This document shows, one piece after another, positions 15,501-21,588 of a stretch of DNA of 25,375 bases (its first letter is position 1; the number at the start of each line of letters is the position of its first letter). A program made the translations under genes and the position numbers. The notes under the pieces were generated by a model that was not told where the DNA came from, did not search any database, and saw nothing but the letters and a program-made list of their open reading frames with translations. The stretch comes from GCA-2770975 sp050248915 (GTDB lineage Bacteria; Cyanobacteriota; Sericytochromatia; UBA7694), in the NCBI GenBank assembly GCA_050248915.1, contig JBFWRL010000077.1, positions 1-25,375 on the forward strand, given 5' to 3'.

Positions 15501-16627
15501 GGCCCTGCTGCGGTCAGATTTAAGGGGTGAAAAGCCGCGCGCACATAATTGACCACCAGCCCGGAATAATAGCGCTGATCGCGCCCCCAAAGCGGGTCTT
15601 TGAGTAGATCCGGCAAAAGTGTCAAAGCCAGTGGATTCTCGGCTTGAGTCAGCGTAAGTGCCTCTGTTTCCAGTCTGAGCAAAGGTGATGAGGCATTGGC
15701 CTGCAAACGCGTTTGCACCCGCTGGTTGAGTTGTTCAGATTTTTCTTTCAGTTCCGCTTGTAGAGACCGAAAACAGGCCTGTAACGAAAAATTCGGCATG
15801 AGGGTCTGCACTGCCTGCAGAATCTGGCGGCGGCGGGGCGGATCCGCCTCCAAAGTGGCCAAGACAGTCCCCAATTGACCAGGGGCAAAATTCAGATAGT
15901 GTTCCCCCGCCTGTAAAGCAGGGGGTAACCCGTCAAAGCCTTCGGGGCAAAGCAAGACTGCGCCACAGGCCAAGCTCTCCAACAACCGTGCCGTCAAGCC
16001 AGGGTCGTCACAGATCACGTAGCGGCTGCGCTGGAAATAAAAAGGCAAAAAAGCGGGGGTGGTGGCAATAAAATAGCGGCATTTCCAAGGCGCGGGCAGG
16101 GATTCATAAGCGGGCAAAGCAGGCGAGTAGGGATTGCTGGCAATATAGATCAGGTCATAGAGCGGTTCTGGCTCTGCCAGCGGATGGTGCAAAGCGGGTT
16201 CAAGGCCCTGCCAGCGGGTCTGCAAAACCGGCAAACCCAGGCGCGAAAAAAGCGCAAAGGCCTTTTCAGACAGAGCCACCAGACCATCATAAAGCGCCAA
16301 AACCCGACGGATATCCGCCTCAGACAACCCCTTGGGCAGATCCGCAAAAGCGATCAATGGCAACCCACTTTGAAAGCAATGGCGGGGAGGCAAACGTTTG
16401 TGGGGCTCCAAGAGAAAGAGCCATTCCGCCTCAGGAAAATGGACAGAGCAAAGCGCATTTAAGGCCGGCAATTGTGTGCTGACCTGCGTTCCCGGCAGTT
16501 CATAATTAAAGGCCTTGCTCTCCCAAGGGGTGTCAGACAATTCCAGCGCTCGCTCATCTGCCAAAGTCCGGCGCAAGGCCTGATCCAATCCCTGGCGGAA
16601 GTCGGGCCCCCAGAGTATTTTCACCAA
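12584..16627 (-). CDS. Large multi-module glycosyltransferase (GT4 core with CgeB-like and degenerate GT modules)
   Basis: A 1347-residue cytosolic protein with three glycosyltransferase-like regions. Residues 1-290 resemble CgeB-type transferases (RLLESLACGAVLLCPEGFDG, then LQAGEHYLNF, 214-247). Residues 300-600 are helical and TPR-like. Residues 640-950 form a typical GT-B family 4 transferase: VPSAFVARSFEHSG, IRVIPNGVDTTLY, VGGLIQRKGIDLLLNAY (745-761) and the donor-binding motif GEGFGLPILEAMACGLPVVV (834-853). Residues 1040-1340 look like another GT-B module, but the EGFGLPxxEAMA motif has decayed to DPACDGLWALAAQAAGCKLI, so it may be inactive. It abuts ugd-like 16628-17947 (TAA TTG GTG). 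The start is TTG at 16627 or GTG at 16624, with no clear SD, suggesting reinitiation after the dehydrogenase. The likely role is assembly of a surface polysaccharide or protein glycan, possibly on flagella; the acceptor is unknown. Confidence 0.85.
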   Translation of the reverse strand: MVKILWGPDFRQGLDQALRRTLADERALELSDTPWESKAFNYELPGTQVSTQLPALNALCSVHFPEAEWLFLLEPHKRLPPRHCFQSGLPLIAFADLPKGLSEADIRRVLALYDGLVALSEKAFALFSRLGLPVLQTRWQGLEPALHHPLAEPEPLYDLIYIASNPYSPALPAYESLPAPWKCRYFIATTPAFLPFYFQRSRYVICDDPGLTARLLESLACGAVLLCPEGFDGLPPALQAGEHYLNFAPGQLGTVLATLEADPPRRRQILQAVQTLMPNFSLQACFRSLQAELKEKSEQLNQRVQTRLQANASSPLLRLETEALTLTQAENPLALTLLPDLLKDPLWGRDQRYYSGLVVNYVRAAFHPLNLTAAGPLLQAAHQCLAELPPRLQALQALVWAWKQQQWGLALHHLAALKGSTFSLMDFPPLLVAQEQIYVSLSVWYPPPQALELSLKLIELECLQGLGRWPELRAQAESVLAEAPLAPFFQLYLQALTALQDGPALLKAYAAAEAACPLEIPFRLHGAALLGESQPEQALAQVQTGRDLAQRHMMALESVEIFHALERLIWHKHPAAFAAAQEPRREGYLLWEGAIQSHHSLARINRRLLELLQTDPSLYFTTLPFHPPEFAESEPPGDLNNHWQWPDVLISHRWPPRLSPPQQGKWVNILPWEHGVLPESWVQTFNAALDQVWVPSAFVARSFEHSGLVPERIRVIPNGVDTTLYCPDGPQWPLPQRKKTVFLFVGGLIQRKGIDLLLNAYAQAFSAADDVALVIKGFGDQGVYSTGSLAEPLAFFRENPAAPALHLITRSDLSEQDLAALYRACDVYVHPYRGEGFGLPILEAMACGLPVVVPEAGPAPEFSSSDSAWYLPTWTAFELGKSLGDIGLTPFYPYYHEVDVAALAQCLRQIAAEPELIAQKGRSARKEAEAYSWQAMAERIRIEIGGLCNQQPALRDAAAQAQAAWQSALEQPGHWPELSELPIPAAIEPCLPGLQNLLSQCLQTGQQLKFKAYLGHAWERGLSLEQYLRLNLAETELEKRPLRVFWPEPALFFAPVPDSSALLQFVPVAAQTRFQLQTQAPWSGTSAWVWLQTPAQMLPDPAAVAAVFYAHPDQGLALRALGWSEQALLYLPPAVDFDVFSPMASPLVLEESQGRFCFFACLDFSSTSDSEPVWQHLLKAYLQTFAEPEPVNLVIKPLMQSFDSAIEQVMAWLENQGFDPEQIPALTFVQEELGPHNLPGLYTGSQVFIEVDPACDGLWALAAQAAGCKLIAASQFPFLERPFAEQAVLNDPLQLAWLLRKAFGQPLTQLSHSGRAVREYLRASYDLPRWQQRIQTFAGRSFLAQAF

Positions 16628-17947
16628 TTATAACCAGACGATGCGGGCCCGCGCGGGCTGACAATCGCGCAGGGCATTGCGGGTATCCACCAAAAGAGGC
16701 AGTTGATCGCAGAACATCTGGTGATCTACCCCTTGCCGGTGGTGGGTCACCACCACGCCGCAGGCATAAGCCGAGAGATCGGTCAAAGAGACCGAATGCA
16801 GGATCTGCCCTTCGAGCTCAAATTGGGGAATATACGGATCAAAATACTCCACTTGGGCCCCTTTCGACCAGAGCAATTGAATCAGCTCCAAGGCCGGTGA
16901 TTCACGCATATCATCGACATCAGACTTATACGCCACGCCAATCACCAGCACTTTGCTGCCTTTGAGTGGCAGGCCATGATCGTTGAGGGCCTCCATGATC
17001 AATTGCAGCACCTCGCGGGGCATGGCTGAATTGATCTGCTCTGCCAAGGCCATAAAACGCGGCTCATAGCCATGTAAGCGGGATTTCCAAATCAAATAAT
17101 GGGGATCGAGGGGAATACAGTGGCCGCCAATGCCGGGTCCGGGTAAAAATTTCATAAAGCCAAAAGGTTTGGTGGCAGCTGCATCAATCACTTCCCAGAC
17201 ATCCACCCCCAAGACCCGACAAATGCCTGCAAATTCATTCACCAAGGCAATATTGACACTGCGAAAGGTATTTTCCAAAATTTTAGCGGCCTCCGCTACC
17301 CGAGCCGAAGAGACCGAGTGAACCTGTCCCATCACCTGCCGATACAAGGCTGCGGCGACTTCGGTACAGGCGGGGGTGACTCCCCCCACTACTTTGGGAA
17401 TTTGAGCAACCTGAAACTGTTGATTGCCCGGATCTATCCGCTCGGGTGAAAAGGCCAATAAAAAGTCTTGACCGACTTTATAAGCGGTTTTTTCAAACAT
17501 CGGCAAGAGAATTTCGTCGGTGGTGCCGGGATACGTTGTGCTCTCCAAGATGACCAATTGACCGGGTCTGAGTATGTTGACAATTTCTTCAGCCGCCGCC
17601 AAAATATACGAAATATCGGGTTCTTTGCTCTTGCGCAAAGGGGTGGGCACACAGATAATCAGGGCATCTGCGTCTTTTAAATGGGAAAAATCGCTGCTAA
17701 AGACCGTGCTGGGCAGGGTGTTTAAACGGGCCACAAAATCGTCGGGGATATCTTGAATATACGATTTTCCTGCCTGTAGAGCCTGAATTTTACGGGCATC
17801 CACATCGATCCCTGTCACGGGAAAGCCTTCCCGAGAAAAGGCCTCCAAAAGTGGCAAGCCGACATATCCCAGCCCAATCACACCAATTCGGGTGGTTCGC
17901 TGCGCCAGCGTGTTTAAAAATTTTGCAACAAGGGATGTATTTGACAT
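16628..17947 (-). CDS. UDP-N-acetylglucosamine/mannosamine-type nucleotide-sugar 6-dehydrogenase
   Basis: A 439-residue NAD-dependent four-electron dehydrogenase oxidising C6 of a UDP-hexose to a uronate. The Rossmann motif is IGVIGLGYVGLPL (21-33). CVPTPL (99-104), STTYPGTT (136-143), FSPERIDPGN (166-175) and KVVGGVTPAC (186-195) follow. The catalytic Cys277 lies in GPGIGGHCIPLDPHYL, and the C-terminal NDP-binding domain has GVAYKSDVDDMRESPALEL. FGFMKFLPGPGIGGHCIPLDP matches the WbpA/UDP-GlcNAc and UDP-ManNAc dehydrogenase branch better than UDP-glucose dehydrogenases. The ATG at 17947 was chosen over 18040: homology starts near it and the longer frame overlaps the divergent gene 18024-18656. 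It supplies activated sugar acids for the downstream glycosyltransferase. Confidence 0.92.
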   Translation of the reverse strand: MSNTSLVAKFLNTLAQRTTRIGVIGLGYVGLPLLEAFSREGFPVTGIDVDARKIQALQAGKSYIQDIPDDFVARLNTLPSTVFSSDFSHLKDADALIICVPTPLRKSKEPDISYILAAAEEIVNILRPGQLVILESTTYPGTTDEILLPMFEKTAYKVGQDFLLAFSPERIDPGNQQFQVAQIPKVVGGVTPACTEVAAALYRQVMGQVHSVSSARVAEAAKILENTFRSVNIALVNEFAGICRVLGVDVWEVIDAAATKPFGFMKFLPGPGIGGHCIPLDPHYLIWKSRLHGYEPRFMALAEQINSAMPREVLQLIMEALNDHGLPLKGSKVLVIGVAYKSDVDDMRESPALELIQLLWSKGAQVEYFDPYIPQFELEGQILHSVSLTDLSAYACGVVVTHHRQGVDHQMFCDQLPLLVDTRNALRDCQPARARIVWL

Positions 17948-17954
17948 GGATTTT

Positions 17955-17960
17955 ATTATA
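17955..17960 (-). promoter_or_regulatory. TATAAT box 7 bases before the UDP-sugar dehydrogenase start
   Basis: A perfect TATAAT on the minus strand lies exactly 7 bases upstream of the ATG at 17947, the same geometry as before the AI-2E permease. No good -35 is visible at 16-18 bases. No SD sequence lies at normal distance from the ATG. If used, the transcript would be leaderless and monocistronic upstream, reading into the glycosyltransferase. Confidence 0.35.
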
Positions 17961-18023
17961 CTCTTGATCCTGGGTCGCTGCAGTTGCTCAGACTCAAACC
18001 CAAGAAAGGCCCCAAATTGAGAT

Positions 18024-18656
18024 ATGTCAGCCTGCCCCAACTGTCAAAATTCTGAACAGAAACGCGAACCCACGGCTTACGGAGATTGGACCCGCTGTCT
18101 CAAATGTCGGGCCTACTACGCCCCCACCCCCAACAAAACCATGCCTGCAGAACCAAGTGCCCAAAACGCTTTAAACATCTTTCAAACCATCCAGAATGAA
18201 ACGGGTCAGCACCTCTCCTGGCAAGCCCCCTCTCCCAAAATTTATCTTTTGACAGGGGGGATCACAGCCCTGTTTGGCGGCCTTTTTCTACTGGGTGGCG
18301 TCTGGCTGGGCCATTGGAGTTATGCCCTGATCGGCCTCTTATTTGGGGGGCTGATGCTCTGGATCGGCGGAGATCAATTGCGCAAAGGCCTGAATACCCA
18401 CCAGCTCAGCCTGAGCAGCAGCGGAAAAATCCAGGTAAAAACCGGCCCTTGGCCCCATCAGGGCTACCCACTGGCAGTGGAACCCAGTGAGCCACTGTTT
18501 TGCAGGGTTTTTCGGCAAGAGCAACTTTCGCTGTTTGAGCTTTACACGCGTCAAAACGGCAAAGCCAAACGTGTCACCCCCGCTGAGTTGGCAAGCAAAG
18601 AACAGGCCTTTTGGCTGCTCTATCGCTGCAAAAGACCATCACAGCCCCCCATTTAA
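18024..18656 (+). CDS. Zinc-ribbon membrane protein, unknown function
   Basis: A 210-residue protein. CPNC (4-7) and CLKC (25-28) form a four-cysteine zinc ribbon at the N-terminus. Residues 45-70 are polar. Two TM helices lie at about 73-93 and 97-116, with a short turn. The C-terminal 90 residues are a soluble domain without recognisable motifs. With two helices, both soluble ends lie on the same side, most likely the cytoplasm. It is divergent from the UDP-sugar dehydrogenase, with 76 bases between the two starts. It converges on the cyclase gene, its TAA overlapping that gene's stop within TTAA. Function is unknown. Confidence 0.75.
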   Translation: MSACPNCQNSEQKREPTAYGDWTRCLKCRAYYAPTPNKTMPAEPSAQNALNIFQTIQNETGQHLSWQAPSPKIYLLTGGITALFGGLFLLGGVWLGHWSYALIGLLFGGLMLWIGGDQLRKGLNTHQLSLSSSGKIQVKTGPWPHQGYPLAVEPSEPLFCRVFRQEQLSLFELYTRQNGKAKRVTPAELASKEQAFWLLYRCKRPSQPPI

Positions 18657-20125
18657 CGGCGTTGGCAGCGCCAAACGGGCAGGGCATTGCTGATGCCTTT
18701 GAGAAACGCCGAACGGGCCTCAAAAGCATAACCTGATTCACTTAAAATCACCTCGGTGGTGGGGTTGAAGACGGTCTCACTCACCCAGATTTCTCCCGCT
18801 TCAGCGAGTCCCTGAATGCGAGCGGCCAAATTGACGGTCTGCCCAAAGAAATCAAGACGTTCATTGGCATTGACTGCCAAAACCGGCCCTGTGTGCAAAC
18901 CCACCTTGAGCCCCAATTGTACTTCTGCGCTGGGCTGATTGAGGGCCTCAATGGCTTCCACCATTTCCAAGGCTGCCCGCAAACCATCAGCAGGGCTAGA
19001 AAAGGTCGCCATAATCGCATCTCCAATGGTTTTGACCACCGAACCAGCATGGTTACGGGTGCAGGCCGTGAGCAAATCAAAATGACGCTGCACCAAGGCA
19101 TAAGCCTGATAATCTCCGGTTTGTTCATACATCGCTGTTGAGCCCTTGAGATCGGTAAACATCACCGTTTGACTGCCGATCGAGAGGCGCAGGTCGGGAT
19201 CCAATTGCTGAATTTTATAGATTTCGCGAAAGGTCTGGTGATTGAGCAATGCTTTGGCACTCAAAAAAGGCAGCAACTGACTGGGATATTGCTGCAAAAC
19301 CGCCACGATGGCCTCAAAATCAAATTTCCAAAAGGTCAAAATGCGGGTCGTGGCACTGCAATTGTGAATCCGCACACTGACCTCCCCGGCCGGCAAGTGG
19401 CGCTCATTTTCAACAAAGCCCATTTCGCTGATATCCGTATCCACGACCACAGGCAGTTCGGCCAAGTCGCTGCCGGTTTTGAGCCAAAATTGGCTGTGAC
19501 TTTGCAAATTGATCACCCGGTAAACACAGTTGGGTTCGGCCTTCAGCGGCAAACTGACCCGCTCATTGGGGTCCACCCAATAGAGCCCCAAACACAGGGA
19601 CTGCATCAGCGGCAGCAATTGCGGCGCATGTTTCATGCTGGCCGAAAAATAGCTGCGATAATAATTTTCGAGACTGGCCATGGGAGCCACCTGTTCTGAA
19701 AAGTCGGCAATACCCGGATGCAATCCAAAGGTCACTTCCACCTGTTGATCCAGAGAAAAATTGACGTCTTTATTGCAAACAGGACAAAAGACATGGCCCT
19801 CTTTTAAACCGTTGATACTCCCATAGGTGTATTCGGTGCTGCCACAACCCAGACAGACAATCGTCCAATTCAGGTCAAAGAGGCCAATCCGGGTGCTGAA
19901 AAGCAGCAAATCGAGCAAACTAGAAAGATCTAAATCGTAATCCTGCGCCAATTGCAAAGGGTTCAAACGCAGCAATTGCCAAGGGCTGAGCTGAGGCAAA
20001 ATCTCACCAAAACGCTGAACCAAGCCCACCGGCAATTGGGGATAATGTTCCAAGGCCTTGAGCTTGCGTTGCAGGGTTTCATTGAACACGCTGAGACACC
20101 TCATTTGAATCAGTTTTGCCTGCAC
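18653..20125 (-). CDS. Class III adenylate/guanylate cyclase with N-terminal DUF5939-like region
   Basis: A 490-residue protein without TM helices. Residues 315-490 are a class III cyclase catalytic domain that makes cAMP or cGMP: MFTDLKGSTAMYE carries metal-binding Asp324, KTIGDAIMATF carries the second metal Asp (369), GLHTGPVLAV follows, and FFGQTVNLAARIQ provides the transition-state Asn432 and Arg436. Residues 1-300 resemble the DUF5939 region often found before such cyclases. It includes a zinc ribbon, CLGC (91-94) with CPVC (114-117). The 5' end is uncertain: GTG at 20125 (AAGGG upstream) or ATG at 20104. A promoter-like pair in the divergent region would start transcription near 20129, favouring 20104 or a nearly leaderless GTG. 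The stop overlaps that of the convergent gene 18024-18656. The N-terminal region may sense a ligand; which nucleotide is made cannot be told. Confidence 0.88.
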   Translation of the reverse strand: MQAKLIQMRCLSVFNETLQRKLKALEHYPQLPVGLVQRFGEILPQLSPWQLLRLNPLQLAQDYDLDLSSLLDLLLFSTRIGLFDLNWTIVCLGCGSTEYTYGSINGLKEGHVFCPVCNKDVNFSLDQQVEVTFGLHPGIADFSEQVAPMASLENYYRSYFSASMKHAPQLLPLMQSLCLGLYWVDPNERVSLPLKAEPNCVYRVINLQSHSQFWLKTGSDLAELPVVVDTDISEMGFVENERHLPAGEVSVRIHNCSATTRILTFWKFDFEAIVAVLQQYPSQLLPFLSAKALLNHQTFREIYKIQQLDPDLRLSIGSQTVMFTDLKGSTAMYEQTGDYQAYALVQRHFDLLTACTRNHAGSVVKTIGDAIMATFSSPADGLRAALEMVEAIEALNQPSAEVQLGLKVGLHTGPVLAVNANERLDFFGQTVNLAARIQGLAEAGEIWVSETVFNPTTEVILSESGYAFEARSAFLKGISNALPVWRCQRR

Positions 20126-20135
20126 AGCTTACGCC

Positions 20136-20163
20136 CTTACAAGCCAAAGGTCAAATCAGTCAA
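20136..20163 (-). promoter_or_regulatory. Candidate promoter of the cyclase gene, overlapping the CueR-type dyad
   Basis: On the minus strand TTGACT (20158-20163, five of six -35 consensus bases) and TGTAAG (20136-20141, four of six -10 bases) are 16 bases apart. The -35 box lies inside the AGTCAAG-G-CTTGAGT dyad, so a regulator bound there would touch both divergent promoters. Confidence 0.35.
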
Positions 20164-20177
20164 GGCTTGAGTACAAT
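20158..20177 (+). promoter_or_regulatory. Dyad operator and -10 box upstream of the CueR-like gene
   Basis: AGTCAAG-G-CTTGAGT (20158-20172) is a 15-base dyad with one mismatched pair, running directly into a -10 box TACAAT (20172-20177). MerR-family regulators bind such dyads between widely spaced -35 and -10 boxes and untwist the spacer. At a 19-base spacer the -35 position is only AAGGTC, which is weak. The ATG at 20207 follows with AGGAG at a good distance. Confidence 0.5.
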
Positions 20178-20206
20178 AGAGACAGCCCTCGCCAAAGGAG
20201 AAAAAA

Positions 20207-20599
20207 ATGAACATTGGTCAACTTGCCAAAGCCTCAGGCGTCAATGCCAAATTGATTCGCTATTACGAATCCATTGGCCTGATTCCCCCTGCCGAGCGCA
20301 GTGAATCAAACTACCGGGTCTATCGCGAAACAGATGTCCATTTTCTCAAATTTATCAAACGTTCGCGCAAATTGGGCTTTGGCATTCCAGATATTCAGGT
20401 TCTGCTCAGCCTCTGGCAAGACAGCGCCCGCTCCAGTGCCGAAGTCAAAGAATTGGCACAAAAGCATATTCAGAGCCTCGAAGCCCAAATGACTGAGATG
20501 CAGGCCATGCTCAAGACGCTCAAACGCCTGTCGCAAACCTGCCACGGCGACGAGCGTCCTGAATGCCCCATTCTGGAGGAGCTGGCCCAAGACCGCTAG
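20207..20599 (+). CDS. cueR: MerR-family regulator, CueR-type Cu(I)/Ag(I) sensor
   Basis: A 130-residue dimeric transcription activator. Residues 1-70 are the MerR winged helix (MNIGQLAKASGVNAKLIRYY, then GLIPPAERSESNYRVY). Residues 78-110 are the dimerisation helix. The C-terminal metal loop reads TCHGDERPECPI, with Cys112 and Cys120 at the same numbers as the Cu(I) ligands of E. coli CueR, and Ser77 is conserved as in CueR-type sensors of monovalent metals. This argues against a Zn or Hg sensor. No copper ATPase, oxidase or chaperone gene is in the window, so regulated genes other than itself and perhaps the divergent cyclase lie elsewhere. A strong AGGAG lies upstream of the ATG. Its TAG overlaps the stop of the convergent lipoprotein gene within CTAG. 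Confidence 0.88.
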   Translation: MNIGQLAKASGVNAKLIRYYESIGLIPPAERSESNYRVYRETDVHFLKFIKRSRKLGFGIPDIQVLLSLWQDSARSSAEVKELAQKHIQSLEAQMTEMQAMLKTLKRLSQTCHGDERPECPILEELAQDR

Positions 20600-21372
20600 T
20601 TCAGGCTTTGAACCTCAAACCGGCTCACGTTCATCGAGCAGGCATAGGTCAGCAGGCCCACACGCCCGCCCGGAAAGCCGGCTTCACTTATATTGAAGCG
20701 CTGACTGCCATTGACATTGAAGCTGATTTGACCATTCGAAACAGTGATCTGCAATTCCACGGCTTGAGTCGCTTCATACAAGGGGATTTTATCGCTGGCA
20801 AGCGTGGTATAAACACCATTGCGCTTGACTTCTATGCGTGTAAAGGGACCATTATTGGCCGTGTCTTGTACACTCAAGACACGGTAAAAATTTTGCTCAT
20901 CTTGATAGCCAAAGAGCACCCCAAAGCCATCGTTGTCGGTGGGTCTGATCGTGGCATTGAGCCGAAAGTTTTGCAGCTCAGCCGGGCTTTTTAAGATAGC
21001 ATGGGTGCCTTCATAAAATTTAAACTCGTCGTCATTGCGGTAAATATTGCTGCTCTGGCTCAAAACCCCTTGGCTGGCACTCCAGCGCGAAGGCCCCGAG
21101 CTCACATCTTTGGCATCGACAATGTCCCAACGGGCCAAAAACGCCGTGTCGTCACTAAATTCAACCGCGCTGGGCTTGGGAATCGGGGTGCCCAGGGCAG
21201 TGGGTTCAGGCAAAGGCACGCTGGTTGGTCGGGCCGTTGCCACTGGGGTAGCCATGGACGTGGGTACTGCACTGGGCAAGAGGCCAGAGATCTCTCCAGG
21301 CGAAACCACGATACAGCTGCTCAAGCTGAGAGCGGTAAACAGCGAAAAAGGCAAAAGTGAAATACGTTTCAT
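20596..21372 (-). CDS. Lipoprotein with jelly-roll (LamG/DUF1080-like) domain
   Basis: A 258-residue lipoprotein. MKR plus a hydrophobic stretch and the lipobox LSSC (Cys20) form an SPII signal. Residues 34-68 are a Pro/Thr/Ala spacer that would hold the domain away from the membrane. Residues 72-258 are beta-rich and end in patterns typical of concanavalin-like sandwiches: GFGVLFGYQDEQNFYRVLSV (149-168) and NGQISFNVNG (213-222), then GGRVGLLTYACSMNVSRFEV. Such domains bind glycans or polysaccharide in many cases, but no catalytic residues can be assigned. The ATG at 21372 was chosen because it begins the signal peptide and has GAGG 7 bases upstream; the longer frame adds no signal. It is divergent from the oligopeptidase gene. 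Confidence 0.82.
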   Translation of the reverse strand: MKRISLLPFSLFTALSLSSCIVVSPGEISGLLPSAVPTSMATPVATARPTSVPLPEPTALGTPIPKPSAVEFSDDTAFLARWDIVDAKDVSSGPSRWSASQGVLSQSSNIYRNDDEFKFYEGTHAILKSPAELQNFRLNATIRPTDNDGFGVLFGYQDEQNFYRVLSVQDTANNGPFTRIEVKRNGVYTTLASDKIPLYEATQAVELQITVSNGQISFNVNGSQRFNISEAGFPGGRVGLLTYACSMNVSRFEVQSLN

Positions 21373-21514
21373 AATAGGACCTCTTTTCTGGAGGCAGCTT
21401 CTGCAAACGACAACGATTGCTTCAGCCTCCCCTGTGTTCAGCATATTTCAGGGCCTGATGCTTGTCGAAGAGCCAAGACAACGCTTTCTTTGATCTCCAT
21501 CAAGAAAAAGGGTG

Positions 21515-21523
21515 TGTTATGAT
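21515..21523 (+). promoter_or_regulatory. Extended -10 promoter candidate for the prolyl oligopeptidase gene
   Basis: TGTTATGAT is an extended -10 element: TG, one base, then TATGAT. No good -35 is present at 17 bases, but extended -10 promoters can do without one. The ATG at 21589 lies about 65 bases downstream. Confidence 0.4.
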
Positions 21524-21588
21524 ACCCGCAAATCTGTCGGGGTCCCCACTTAAGGCCCTGTGAATCAAGGTCAAAGAAGGTATAAACG

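Noticed and set aside
17948..18040. A longer start for the UDP-sugar dehydrogenase at 18040
   Set aside because: It overlaps the divergent gene at 18024 and the added 31 residues precede the normal start of the family.
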